64,000 nucleotides of DNA from Marinobacter nitratireducens (GTDB taxonomy: Bacteria; Pseudomonadota; Gammaproteobacteria; Pseudomonadales; Oleiphilaceae): contig NZ_ANIE01000007.1 of assembly GCF_000708045.1 (NCBI RefSeq), positions 62,001 to 126,000 on the forward strand, read 5' to 3'. The translations under genes and the position numbers were made by a program. Within the stretch, counting starts at the first letter, position 1; every line of letters begins with the position of its first letter. Under the pieces are notes generated by a model that was given only the letters and a program-made list of their open reading frames with translations, was not told where the DNA came from and searched no databases. Below, one piece after another: positions 47,251 to 56,312 of this stretch.

Positions 47251-47278
47251 TGAGGGTGCCGCTAGTCCGGCGCCCTCA
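47251..47278. terminator. Stem-loop between convergent KamA and AraC genes
   Basis: TGAGGG-T-GCCG pairs with CGGC-G-CCCTCA around CTAGTC, with one internal mismatch. It spans the end of the AraC-type gene and lies just after the KamA stop. No strong T-run is present, so it is a weak candidate for bidirectional termination. Confidence 0.45.
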
Positions 47279-48284
47279 TATAGTCTCTCGGTGAACACCC
47301 GGCCCAGCGCCGAAACGCACGACTGAAGTTTGTCACATCGGAATAACCCAGAAGATCCGCCACCTGCCCAATGCTCTTCTGGCGCAAGGCGAGCAGCCGT
47401 TTGGCGTGTTGCTCACGAATGGCTTCCACGATATCACGGAACACCACCCCCTCGGTCTGAAGCCGCCGCTGGAGCGTCCGGGGCGTCACATTCAGCTTCC
47501 CCGCCACAGTTTCCAGAGATGCAAATCCCAGCTCTTCATCAAACACCAGATCCCTGACCTGCTGCATCAGGGAACGGCCACCACCCAGACGCCCCAGTTC
47601 CTGCTTACACTGTTCTCTCGCAACCCGGGCCGCCACCGGGTCAGACATGACCAGCGGATAATCCAATATCTCAGGGTAAAAAAGGAATCCATTGAACGCA
47701 CCTCCAAAGGTCAGGGGCCCGGCAATGAGGTGATCAAAGCGGTTTATGTAGGATGGCCTCGCGAAACGAACAACCCCCTCCCCCCTGAGCTTTTGACCGG
47801 TCAGGGCCTCTGCCATTGCAGCAAACCCCGTTAACAGAAACATCGCCCCAACTTCGCCAAGCTGATATCGCTCATCCCGTTCAACCAAGGACAGACGAAC
47901 CCGCTCACCTTCGCGATCAAGCTTCAACTCAAGGTCAGACGAAGGAAGACCGAAATAAGCCTGCGCTATTTCCAAGGCCTCCCCCAGTGTTTTCGCCACC
48001 ATCGCCGCCTGACCAATCACCCCGTGACAGGACACTTTCATTTGCAGCCCCATCAGGAAGCCAATGCCTGGCTCATCAGTCAGCGTTATCGCGCGCTGGA
48101 TCAGTCGCGCAAAACTCTCCCTTGGCAGGCGAAACCCGCTTCGCAGAAGGTCTTCTGGCACCAAGCCTTCATCCGCCAGCAGCTCTTCCATCGGAATGTG
48201 CCAACGCTCCACTACATCCAAGAGTAACAGGACATAGGTGCCGGGGACTGTCGACTGGCTGGATACTATTGAAAGTGCCACCAT
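47262..48284 (-). CDS. AraC-family transcriptional regulator
   Basis: This 340-residue protein has an N-terminal ligand domain of the PF12625 type (GIGFLMGLQMKVSCHGVIGQAAMVAKTLGEALEIAQAYF) and a C-terminal pair of helix-turn-helix motifs at about 245-335 (SLETVAGKLNVTPRTLQRRLQTEGVVFRDIVEAIREQHAKRLL and SIGQVADLLGYSDVTNFSRAFRRWAG). It is divergent from a fatty acid desaturase. An 18-base direct repeat with 21-base period lies between them, as expected of an AraC-type site. It probably regulates the desaturase and itself. The effector may be a fatty acid, by inference. Confidence 0.9.
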   Translation of the reverse strand: MVALSIVSSQSTVPGTYVLLLLDVVERWHIPMEELLADEGLVPEDLLRSGFRLPRESFARLIQRAITLTDEPGIGFLMGLQMKVSCHGVIGQAAMVAKTLGEALEIAQAYFGLPSSDLELKLDREGERVRLSLVERDERYQLGEVGAMFLLTGFAAMAEALTGQKLRGEGVVRFARPSYINRFDHLIAGPLTFGGAFNGFLFYPEILDYPLVMSDPVAARVAREQCKQELGRLGGGRSLMQQVRDLVFDEELGFASLETVAGKLNVTPRTLQRRLQTEGVVFRDIVEAIREQHAKRLLALRQKSIGQVADLLGYSDVTNFSRAFRRWAGCSPRDYMRAPD

Positions 48285-48286
48285 GA

Positions 48287-48325
48287 TTTTTGTCGTCTAA
48301 TGATCGTTTTTTGTCATCTCATCAT
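48287..48325. promoter_or_regulatory. Direct repeat, candidate AraC-type binding site
   Basis: Two 18-base units (48287-48304 and 48308-48325) agree at 15 of 18 positions: TTTTTGTCGTCTAATGAT and TTTTTGTCATCTCATCAT. The 21-base period places both on one face of the helix, as AraC-family proteins prefer. It begins three bases upstream of the regulator start codon and ends about 95 bases before the desaturase start. Confidence 0.55.
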
Positions 48326-48420
48326 GCCCGAGATTGGCAAGCTCTCCACAACAATAACAGCAGACAGCAACGGCCACAGGTGCCTTAATGCCAAACACAA
48401 ACGCTAGAAAGGTCAAAACC

Positions 48421-49515
48421 ATGTCTGCTGACCCCAATCTTATGAGCGATGCCGAGAAAACCGATTACATCCGTCGATCCATCCTCCAAGAGGGCCGCGA
48501 CCTTCGCCGCCGGCACCCCTGGCTGGAGAAACACCAGAACCTGATCGGGGCAACGATCATGGCGGTTTCACTCATGGGCATGATCGCCAGCGGAACGCTC
48601 TACGTGATGAACCTCATCCCCTGGTGGGCGTGCATTCCGGTAACAGCGATATTTGCTTCTTTCATCCATGAACTGGAACACGACTTGATTCACCTGATGT
48701 ATTTCAAGAATCGTCCATGGGCAAACAATCTTATGCTCGCCCTCGGCTGGCTAGCGCGGGCAAGCACAATCAGCCCTTTCGTCCGGCGCAAGCTGCACCT
48801 CCACCACCATAAATTCAGCGGTACCGAAAGTGATCTGGAGGAAAGAGGGATTACCAATGGTGAATCTTGGGGGCTACGACGCCTTCTTATGACCGGTGAC
48901 AACATGATGGCGGTTTTTCTGCGGCCATTCACGATGCAGCGCGCTGTGCGGCAGTATATTCGTGCCCAGAAAACGGACTCTCGCACTGAAAAGCGAAAAA
49001 TGGGGATCCAACAGCTGTTTGCATATGCCCCACTTGGAAATGTTTACTACCTGCTGTTCCACGGCTGGGTAGCAGTCCATCTGACACTGTTCGTCGCAGA
49101 ACTCAGCGGTGTTTCCATTGAACTACCATCGGGGCCCGCTTCGGCACTGAACCTGCTGGACATCTTTGCGGTGGTGTACATGCTGCCCTCATTCCTGCGC
49201 ACCTTCTGCCTCCACTTCATCAGCTCCAACATGCACTACTATGGCGATGTCGAGCCCCGAAACGTGATGCAACAATGCCAGGTTCTAAACCCTTGGTGGC
49301 TGCTCCCAATGCAGGTCTTTTGCTTCAACTTCGGCAGCACCCACGCCATTCATCATTTTGCCGTGCGGGAGCCATTCTATATCCGGCAGTGGACCGCTCC
49401 GGCGGCCCATGAGGTGATGAAAAAAATGGGGGTTCGGTTCAATGACTACGGAACCTTCCTGCGAGGCAACCGATTCTCCAAAGACCCGGCCGGGGAGGCA
49501 CGGCGGGCGGCATAG
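48421..49515 (+). CDS. Membrane fatty acid desaturase
   Basis: This 364-residue protein has the three histidine boxes of membrane di-iron desaturases: HELEH at 83-87, HLHHH at 126-130 and HAIHH at 308-312, with hydrophobic helices near 35-75 and 210-255. It introduces a double bond into an acyl chain, or hydroxylates it, at the inner membrane. The ATG at 48421 has AAAGG nine bases upstream; an ATG at 48388 with AGG eight bases upstream is equally possible and adds 11 residues. Its partner regulator is the divergent AraC gene. Confidence 0.88.
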   Translation: MSADPNLMSDAEKTDYIRRSILQEGRDLRRRHPWLEKHQNLIGATIMAVSLMGMIASGTLYVMNLIPWWACIPVTAIFASFIHELEHDLIHLMYFKNRPWANNLMLALGWLARASTISPFVRRKLHLHHHKFSGTESDLEERGITNGESWGLRRLLMTGDNMMAVFLRPFTMQRAVRQYIRAQKTDSRTEKRKMGIQQLFAYAPLGNVYYLLFHGWVAVHLTLFVAELSGVSIELPSGPASALNLLDIFAVVYMLPSFLRTFCLHFISSNMHYYGDVEPRNVMQQCQVLNPWWLLPMQVFCFNFGSTHAIHHFAVREPFYIRQWTAPAAHEVMKKMGVRFNDYGTFLRGNRFSKDPAGEARRAA

Positions 49516-49559
49516 AGCCGCCTGCCAAAGTGCGCGTTCTTGCGGCGACGATGCTCGGG

Positions 49560-50423
49560 TCAGTGCATTAACGCGTACAGCTTTCTGCGATAGGTCCGAA
49601 CATCAGGGTTGCTGTTGCCAAGCTTGTCGAATAACTCCAGCAGTGTCGTCTTCGCCACCTCATCCTTGTACTTGCTGTCTGCACGCATCAGGCGAATCAG
49701 CAACTCCATGGCATCGGCGTTGTTTTCCTGCAGCACGAAATGCAGCGCCAGCTGGTGCAGCGCATCGGGATTATTCGGATCCTGAGCCAGCATCTCTTCC
49801 AGCTCTGCTTGCGGCGTCAGCTCAGCCGACTGCTTGAGAAACTTCACCCTTGCAGCCAACTGCTTCGCCTGGTGCTGCATTTTTTCTTCGGGGGGCAGAC
49901 TGTTAAGTACCTGCTCGGCGGTTTCCAGATCACCCATTTCGGCCTTCAGCTGGGCCAGGTCGATGAGCACCTTCAGGTTCTCCGGATCTTTCTGGTTCAT
50001 TTCGGAAAGCACAGCCAACGCACCTTCGGTATCGCCATCGTTCCAGAGCCTATGGGCCTTGTCATACGGATCCTCCTGCGGCGCCTCCACGTGCTTGTCG
50101 AGCACCTGGCGAATTTCTCCCTCGGGCAGGGCACCATTGAAGCCATCCACCGCCTGACCATCCTTGACCAGAATCACCGTGGGCAGGCTTCTCACTCCCA
50201 GACTCGCTGTCAGCTGCTGCTGTTCGTCGGCATTCACCTTAGCCAGCAGGAAAGCGCCCTGATACTCGTCCGCCAGCTTTTCCAGCAATGGCATCAGCTG
50301 CTTGCAGGGGGCACACCACTCCGCCCATACATCCACCAGAATCGGAGTATTGGCAGAGGCATCCATCACCTGCTGCTGGAAGTTATCCATGGTGGCTTCG
50401 AAAATGTACGGAGAGCTGCTCAT
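49560..50423 (-). CDS. cnoX: CnoX/YbbN-type thioredoxin with TPR tail
   Basis: This 287-residue protein has a thioredoxin domain at 1-110 with WAEWCAPCK (Cys37, Cys40), then tetratricopeptide-like helices to the end (PYDKAHRLWNDGDTEGALAVL, LIDLAQLKAEMGDLETAEQVL, NPDALHQLALHFVLQENNADAMELL). CnoX proteins are chaperedoxins that protect substrates and hand them to GroEL or DnaK. The intact CxxC differs from the single-cysteine Escherichia coli form and predicts redox activity. The ATG at 50423 was chosen over the upstream codon at 50432. It is divergent from the Lon-type protease. Confidence 0.92.
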   Translation of the reverse strand: MSSSPYIFEATMDNFQQQVMDASANTPILVDVWAEWCAPCKQLMPLLEKLADEYQGAFLLAKVNADEQQQLTASLGVRSLPTVILVKDGQAVDGFNGALPEGEIRQVLDKHVEAPQEDPYDKAHRLWNDGDTEGALAVLSEMNQKDPENLKVLIDLAQLKAEMGDLETAEQVLNSLPPEEKMQHQAKQLAARVKFLKQSAELTPQAELEEMLAQDPNNPDALHQLALHFVLQENNADAMELLIRLMRADSKYKDEVAKTTLLELFDKLGNSNPDVRTYRRKLYALMH

Positions 50424-50635
50424 TAATAACACCTGCGTAAATGGTCTGGACTGACAGCAATCACTGATCGCCGATATGGAGGACTGAATGGGGGCAGTTC
50501 GAGCAAAATCAACCGTCTGCCAGTGTTCCCCATCGTCTTGAAAAAACCGGATTTGACGTTACATAGCCTATATCACACGTCTCCGGAACCGGTTTCCGGA
50601 CCTTATCACAACTCTCGGCATGGGACGCTCCCGGC

Positions 50636-53086
50636 ATGAATGACGAAAACCCGAAAGATACGTTTGAGGAATTCGAGGAAGACGTAACCGAGTACATCGG
50701 CAAGGACGAGCATTCCAAGAGTCTCGCTCTTCCGCAACAGATGATGCCACAGCGCATGTACGTTCTGCCGGTGACCAATCGGCCGTTTTTCCCGGCCCAG
50801 GTCCAGCCCATCATGGTCAACCAGGATCCATGGCAGGAAACCCTGAAGCGGGTCGGCGAAACCGATCACAAGGTCCTCGGTGTTTGCTTTGTCCCCGAGC
50901 AGGACATCGAGGATGGCACCCCCGACAGTGAGAGCCTGGAAACCATCGGCTGCGCCGTCCGGGTTCACCACGCCCAGAACGAGGAAGGCAAGGTCCAGTT
51001 TGTTGCGCAGGGGCTTCAGCGCTTCCGGATCGTCCAGTGGCTGAGGCGGAAACCGCCCTACCTGGTGGAAGTCGAATATCCGACCGAGCCGGAGGAGGAT
51101 GCCGACGAGCTAAAAGCCTATACCCTGGCTATCATCAGTGCCATCAAAGAGTTGCTGAGGACAAACCCGCTCTACGGCGAGGAGGTCAAGCAGTACCTTT
51201 CTCGGTTCGGCCCCGACGACAGCTCCCCGCTGGCCGACTTTGGCGCCTCAATGACCAGCGCACCAGGCGCAGAACTTCAGGATGTTCTGGACACGGTGCC
51301 ACTGCTGCGCCGCATGGAAAAAGTACTCCTGCTCATGCGTAAGGAGCAGGAAGTCGCCAGACTTCAATCCGAGATCAGCGAAGAGGTGAACGCCAAGGTC
51401 CAGAAGCATCAACGGGAGTTTTTCCTCAAGGAACAGCTGAAGGTCATTCAGCGGGAACTCGGAATGGCCAAGGACGACAAGACGGCGGACATCGAGCGTT
51501 TCGAAGCCCGGATGGCCGAACTGAGCCCGCCTGAGCAGGTTCAGGAACGCTTCAAAGACGAGGTGCAAAAACTGCAGGTACTGGAGCAAGGATCCCCGGA
51601 ATATGGGGTTACCCGAAACTACCTGGATTGGCTGACCCAGGTGCCATGGGGCATCCACTCGGAGGACCACTTTGACCTTGCCGAAGCGCGCCGTATTCTC
51701 GACCGGGATCACGACGGCCTCGACGACGTGAAATCCCGCATCATCGAGTTTCTCGCCGAGGGCACCTTCAAGGGTGAAGTCAGCGGCTCCATACTGCTGC
51801 TCGTCGGCCCTCCGGGCGTTGGTAAGACGTCGATCGGGCGCTCAGTTGCTGATGCGCTCGGCCGTGATTTCTACCGGTTCAGTGTTGGAGGCATGCGTGA
51901 CGAGGCGGAGATAAAGGGCCATCGCCGCACCTACATCGGCGCCATGCCGGGCAAGTTCGTGCAGGCCCTGAAGGACACCGGGGTGTCCAATCCGGTGATC
52001 ATGCTCGATGAGATCGACAAGATCGGCGCGTCGTACCAGGGAGATCCGGCGTCAGCGCTGCTGGAAACGCTGGACCCGGAACAAAATCGCGAGTTCCTGG
52101 ATCACTACCTCGACGTGCGCATGGATCTGTCCAAGGTACTTTTCGTTTGCACGGCCAACCAGCTGGACACCATTCCCCGGCCACTACTGGATAGAATGGA
52201 TGTCATTCGCCTGTCGGGCTACATCGCGGAAGAAAAGGTGGCCATCGCAAAGCACCATCTCCTGCCACGACTGCTGAAACGCGCCGGGCTCAAGAAGAAG
52301 CAGCTGAATATTACCGATGCTGCCCTTAAGCAGGTCATTGATGGGTACGCCCGGGAAGCCGGGGTCAGGAACCTGGAAAAGCATCTGCACAAGATCATCC
52401 GGAAAGGCATAGTGAAGCTGCTGGAAGGTCCGGACACACCCATCAAGGTTGGCGTTGCAGATCTGGCGACCTACCTCGGCCAACCAATCTTCCGCAAGGA
52501 AAAGTCCCTGAAAGGCACCGGGGTAGTGACCGGCCTGGCCTGGACGGCCATGGGTGGCGCTACCCTGAGCATCGAAGCATCCCGAATTCACAGCAGCCAA
52601 CGCGGCTTCAAACTCACCGGGCAGCTCGGGGATGTCATGCGGGAGTCGGCCGAGATTGCGTACAGCTACGTATCGTCGAACCTCAAACGCTTCAAGGGTG
52701 ACCAAACGTTCTTCGACAAATCGTTCGTTCACCTCCATGTGCCGGAGGGCGCCACGCCCAAGGATGGCCCAAGCGCGGGCGTGACCATGGCAACCGCATT
52801 GCTCTCCATTGCCCGCAAAGAAGCGCCACAGCATAACATTGCGATGACCGGTGAGCTCACACTGACGGGGCAGGTGCTGCCAGTCGGAGGGATTCGTGAA
52901 AAAGTGATTGCCGCCCGGCGCCAGAGGATCAGCAACCTGATTCTCCCCGAGGCCAATCGGGGCGATTACGAGGAACTACCGGACTATCTCAAGGAAGGAC
53001 TGAGCGTGAACTTTGCGAAGCACTATAACGATGTTTTTCAGGTGTGCTTCGGCAACAAACCGAGGAAAGGCTCCTCGGTTCACTGA
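50636..53086 (+). CDS. Lon-type ATP-dependent protease (divergent paralogue, AsrA-like)
   Basis: This 816-residue protein has the Lon order: N-terminal substrate domain from about 38 (MYVLPVTNRPFFPAQVQPI), coiled coil, Walker A GPPGVGKT at 391-398, sensor and lid regions, and the protease domain with Ser713 in GPSAGV and Lys756 in REKVIAARR, spaced 43 residues apart as in Escherichia coli Lon. An acidic N-terminal extension of about 35 residues is unusual. The sequence resembles the second Lon of pseudomonads (AsrA). CTTGAAA at 50537-50543 could be part of a heat-shock promoter. It is probably a stress-induced protein-quality protease. Confidence 0.92.
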   Translation: MNDENPKDTFEEFEEDVTEYIGKDEHSKSLALPQQMMPQRMYVLPVTNRPFFPAQVQPIMVNQDPWQETLKRVGETDHKVLGVCFVPEQDIEDGTPDSESLETIGCAVRVHHAQNEEGKVQFVAQGLQRFRIVQWLRRKPPYLVEVEYPTEPEEDADELKAYTLAIISAIKELLRTNPLYGEEVKQYLSRFGPDDSSPLADFGASMTSAPGAELQDVLDTVPLLRRMEKVLLLMRKEQEVARLQSEISEEVNAKVQKHQREFFLKEQLKVIQRELGMAKDDKTADIERFEARMAELSPPEQVQERFKDEVQKLQVLEQGSPEYGVTRNYLDWLTQVPWGIHSEDHFDLAEARRILDRDHDGLDDVKSRIIEFLAEGTFKGEVSGSILLLVGPPGVGKTSIGRSVADALGRDFYRFSVGGMRDEAEIKGHRRTYIGAMPGKFVQALKDTGVSNPVIMLDEIDKIGASYQGDPASALLETLDPEQNREFLDHYLDVRMDLSKVLFVCTANQLDTIPRPLLDRMDVIRLSGYIAEEKVAIAKHHLLPRLLKRAGLKKKQLNITDAALKQVIDGYAREAGVRNLEKHLHKIIRKGIVKLLEGPDTPIKVGVADLATYLGQPIFRKEKSLKGTGVVTGLAWTAMGGATLSIEASRIHSSQRGFKLTGQLGDVMRESAEIAYSYVSSNLKRFKGDQTFFDKSFVHLHVPEGATPKDGPSAGVTMATALLSIARKEAPQHNIAMTGELTLTGQVLPVGGIREKVIAARRQRISNLILPEANRGDYEELPDYLKEGLSVNFAKHYNDVFQVCFGNKPRKGSSVH

Positions 53087-53135
53087 CCATTACTCAGGAA
53101 CGGGGCCGGATGATGGCATTCGGCTCCGCCCGGCG

Positions 53136-53654
53136 TCAGGCCCGCTCTTTCCAGCCGTCGTCTTTCAGAACCGGCCCCACATCCAGCACCGGTGAAGCAT
53201 CAATATCATCCGCATCCATCATATTGGCCACGCGCTGCAGGGACGCCAGAATCATAGTTTGCTCCCACTCGTGCAGGCTCTGAAACTTCTTGATGAAGTC
53301 CTCCTGAAGCGGGTTTGGTGCCCGGGAGAGAATCTCCGCGCCCTGCTCGGTCAGATGAGCATGGACTTTACGCTTATCCCGGGTACTACGAACCCGATAC
53401 ACCAGTTGACGATGCTCCAATCGATCCAGAATGGTCGTGACCGTCGCCTGGCTGAGACTGACCTTCTCTGCAATGGTGCCGATGGTGACCTCACCCAGAT
53501 CCCGAATACTTCGCATGATCAGCAACTGTGGCCCCGTGAGACCTGCATGCTTACTCAAGCGTTTGGAGTGAAGATCCGTTGCCCTGATCACGCGCCTGAG
53601 CGCCACCAGGACCTTTTCGTAGTTATCGTCTGAAATGCTCCGATCCGACGTCAT
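53136..53654 (-). CDS. MarR-family transcriptional regulator
   Basis: This 172-residue protein has the MarR winged helix at about 35-115 (LTGPQLLIMRSIRDLGEVTIGTIAEKVSLSQATVTTILDRLEHRQLVYRVRSTRDKRKVHAHLTEQGAEIL) with a basic N-terminal segment and a C-terminal tail. A pseudo-palindrome of 8-bp arms lies 36 bases upstream of its start, consistent with autoregulation. It converges with the Lon gene and is divergent from the TPR gene, so it may control the latter. The ligand is unknown. Confidence 0.88.
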   Translation of the reverse strand: MTSDRSISDDNYEKVLVALRRVIRATDLHSKRLSKHAGLTGPQLLIMRSIRDLGEVTIGTIAEKVSLSQATVTTILDRLEHRQLVYRVRSTRDKRKVHAHLTEQGAEILSRAPNPLQEDFIKKFQSLHEWEQTMILASLQRVANMMDADDIDASPVLDVGPVLKDDGWKERA

Positions 53655-53689
53655 GGGTGTCTGAATTCCATACGGCCAAATTTATTTAT

Positions 53690-53708
53690 ACCACTAACTA
53701 TTAGAGGT
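53690..53708. promoter_or_regulatory. MarR-type operator candidate
   Basis: ACCACTAA and TTAGAGGT form an inverted repeat of 8-base arms with one mismatch and a 3-base centre, immediately upstream of the MarR gene and about 120 bases before the TPR gene. Size and position suit binding by a MarR dimer. Confidence 0.45.
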
Positions 53709-53830
53709 CTCTGGATCATAAAAAGCAAGTGGTGAATATTACCTAGCAACCGCCGACAGGTGCATTTTTTCTGTTTGCCACTATGGTAAGGTCACACGTT
53801 TCGTGAAATCCCGACAACGGAAACCACTTG

Positions 53831-54832
53831 ATGATCGACAGACGACTGCTTCTCACCGGAGCGCGATGCCAATCTTCCGCCGCCCACCGCGGCTCGCCAT
53901 CATTTCGAATACTAGCCACCGTATTCGCAGTGCTGCTGCAGATATTCGCTTCGCTGTCACACGCCCAGAGTGACGAAAGCGCCGCTGCACCGGAACGGCA
54001 GGATGTCACCTCAGAAGATGTGGCGGCAGCGCTGTCGGACCTTGAAGAGCCCATGTACACCCCCTTCATTGAGCTGTATCTGCTCGAAGAGAGCAAAGCC
54101 CTCCGCAAAGAGATGCAGAACACCCGCGCGGAACTGATTGAAAAGGTGGTCGACAAAGAACTGTCGGTGGCAGACAAAACCATGGCCTACGCCACCGATA
54201 CCGTTACCTACTTCTTTTACCTGATTGCCGGCGCGACATCCGTGCTGGTGGTCTTCGGCTGGAACTCGATCCGCGATATGCGCAATCAGCTCACGAGTCT
54301 TGCCGAGAAGCGGGTCAACGAACTGGTTGTGGAGTATGAGTCACGCCTGAAGTCCATTGAAGAGCAACTCCAGCAGAAGTCCGACATCATTCACCAGAAC
54401 CAGGCAGAGATAGAGCGCACCAACGAGGTGCATTCGCTCTGGCTTAAGGCAAGCCAGGAGACCTCACAGCAGAACAAAATCGCCGCCTACGACCAGATTC
54501 TTGACCTTCGGCCCGATGACGTCGAGGCTCTCAGTTATAAAGCCGATGCGGTTCTGGAAATGCAGGAACCGCTTTGGGCCATCAGCCTTTGCCTGCGAGC
54601 CCTCAAGCTGGCTCCGGATAACGGACATGCCCACTACCAGTTGGCCTGCGCCTATGCAGAAATCGGCCGCTGGGAAGACGCCATCGCCACATTGCAGAAA
54701 GCCATCGACATTTCAGAAGCCTATCGGGATGATGCCTCCGTCGATATGAGCTTCGAACACCTGCGCGAGCACGAAAATTTCCGCGCACTTGTATTTAACG
54801 ACCAGGACGAACTCGACGACAGGGACGCGTGA
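53831..54832 (+). CDS. Envelope TPR protein with coiled coil
   Basis: This 333-residue protein has an N-terminal hydrophobic signal (about 27-46, ending LSHAQS), a second membrane helix at about 127-148 (TYFFYLIAGATSVLVVFGW), a coiled coil at about 150-205 (MRNQLTSLAEKRVNELVVEYESRLKSIEEQLQQKSDIIHQ) and TPR-like repeats to about 300 (YDQILDLRPDDVEALSYKADAVLEMQEPLWAISLCLRALKLAPDNGHAHYQLACAYAEIGRWEDAI). It is probably an inner-membrane scaffold. The TPR part would be cytoplasmic if the signal is cleaved. The ATG at 53831 follows a TTG that is not needed. Function unknown. Confidence 0.75.
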   Translation: MIDRRLLLTGARCQSSAAHRGSPSFRILATVFAVLLQIFASLSHAQSDESAAAPERQDVTSEDVAAALSDLEEPMYTPFIELYLLEESKALRKEMQNTRAELIEKVVDKELSVADKTMAYATDTVTYFFYLIAGATSVLVVFGWNSIRDMRNQLTSLAEKRVNELVVEYESRLKSIEEQLQQKSDIIHQNQAEIERTNEVHSLWLKASQETSQQNKIAAYDQILDLRPDDVEALSYKADAVLEMQEPLWAISLCLRALKLAPDNGHAHYQLACAYAEIGRWEDAIATLQKAIDISEAYRDDASVDMSFEHLREHENFRALVFNDQDELDDRDA

Positions 54833-55037
54833 CAGCTCTCAGAACGGCACAGGGTTTGCTATACCTTCGAGGACAGTCAGTCTTACAAGGCGGGAGTCGT
54901 CTCAGCCTCCGCCAAAAAGCAACTCTGTGTTCCCGAGCAAACTATGGCCCGATCTGCTTGACAAGCAGCAGGCTGTGGTGTTTGTTTAACTCTCTGAGAA
55001 CACAAGAATAACCCTGAACCAGACAGGACAGAACCCA

Positions 55038-56150
55038 ATGAGAACTCCAGTTAAAAAACTCGCAATCGCTGTCAGCACATCCATTGCCCTCCTTGGCGCG
55101 GGCCAGGCCGCTGCCGAGATCCAGGTAGGCATCGCCGGCCCGATGACCGGCCCCGTTGCCCAGTATGGTGACATGCAGTTCTCCGGAGCCCGCATGGCCA
55201 TTGAACAAATCAATGCCAACGGCGGCGTTAACGGCGAAAAGCTGGTGGGCGTCGAGTATGACGACGTCTGCGACCCCAAACAGGCCGTTACCGTTGCCAA
55301 CAGTCTGGTCAATGATGGCGTCCGCTTTGTGGTCGGCCACCTCTGCTCCAGCTCCACCCAGCCCGCGTCCGACATCTATGAGGATGAAGGCATCCTGATG
55401 GTAACCCCAGCCTCTACCAGCCCGGAAATCACCGAGCGTGGCTATGAGCTGGTATTCCGCACCATCGGTCTCGACAGCATGCAGGGACCGGTTGCCGGAA
55501 ACTATATCGCCAGCCTGAACCCAGAGCGTGTCGCCATCGTTCATGACAAGCAGCAGTATGGTGAAGGTATCGCAACCGCCGTGCGTGACACCCTCAAGGG
55601 CCAGGGCGTTGAAATCGCCATGTTCGAGGGCATCACGGCTGGCGACAAAGACTTCTCGTCTCTGATCACCAAACTCAAGCAAGCTGACGTCGACTACGTT
55701 TATTACGGTGGCTACCACCCCGAGCTCGGCTTGATTCTGCGCCAGGCACGCCAGGCTGACCTTGATGCCACCTTCATGGGCCCGGAAGGCGTGGGCAACA
55801 AGGACATCAACACCATCGCTGGCGAAGCCGCCGAAGGTCTGCTAGTAACCCTGCCACCGAGCTTTGACCAGAAAGCTGAAAACCAGAAGCTGGTTGCCGC
55901 TTTTGAGTCCAAAGGTGAAGACCCGTCAGGCCCGTTCGTCCTGACGTCCTACGCTGCCGTACAACTGATTGCCGAGGGCATCGAGAAGGCCGACTCAACC
56001 GACCCCTTCGACGTCGCCGAAGCTCTGCGCAGCAACAGTTTCGAGACGCCCATTGGCACCGTTGAGTACGACAAAGCCGGCGATATGAAGTCATTCGAAT
56101 TTGTTGTCTACGAATGGCATTCAGATGGAAGCAAAACTCCGGTAAAATGA
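55038..56150 (+). CDS. livK: Branched-chain amino acid binding protein
   Basis: This 370-residue periplasmic protein has a signal peptide to about residue 24 (GQAAA) and the LivJ/LivK fold motifs IQVGIAGPMTGPVAQYGDMQFSGARMAIEQINANGGVNGEKL and VVGHLCSSSTQPASDIYEDEGILMVTPASTSPEITERGYELVFRT. It binds leucine, isoleucine, valine and often alanine for the livHMGF importer downstream. The 162-base gap to livH holds a terminator-like hairpin. Confidence 0.95.
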   Translation: MRTPVKKLAIAVSTSIALLGAGQAAAEIQVGIAGPMTGPVAQYGDMQFSGARMAIEQINANGGVNGEKLVGVEYDDVCDPKQAVTVANSLVNDGVRFVVGHLCSSSTQPASDIYEDEGILMVTPASTSPEITERGYELVFRTIGLDSMQGPVAGNYIASLNPERVAIVHDKQQYGEGIATAVRDTLKGQGVEIAMFEGITAGDKDFSSLITKLKQADVDYVYYGGYHPELGLILRQARQADLDATFMGPEGVGNKDINTIAGEAAEGLLVTLPPSFDQKAENQKLVAAFESKGEDPSGPFVLTSYAAVQLIAEGIEKADSTDPFDVAEALRSNSFETPIGTVEYDKAGDMKSFEFVVYEWHSDGSKTPVK

Positions 56151-56183
56151 GCCAAAATCGTTAAAAAACGGTAATACTGAGAG

Positions 56184-56217
56184 CACCTTCTCACCGCGAT
56201 CCGGGAGAAGGTGTTTT
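56184..56217 (+). terminator. Attenuator-type terminator between livK and livH
   Basis: CACCTTCTC and GAGAAGGTG form a perfect 9-bp stem with a 12-base loop, followed by TTTTTCT. It lies 33 bases after livK and 95 bases before livH. It would end most transcripts after the binding-protein gene and let some continue, matching the excess of binding protein such importers need. Confidence 0.85.
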
Positions 56218-56312
56218 TCTAGGCTCCTGTTGAACCTCCCCCATGACTGGCACGGATAACCCGTTCCGGGGATGCGGAAGCGGAGGGAGCAGGCTTTCGG
56301 AGCTCCAAAACA

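Noticed and set aside
53087..53135. A possible terminator between the Lon and MarR genes
   Set aside because: The GGGGCCGGAT/ATTCGGCTCC pairing is interrupted and has no T-run, so it was not listed as a feature.
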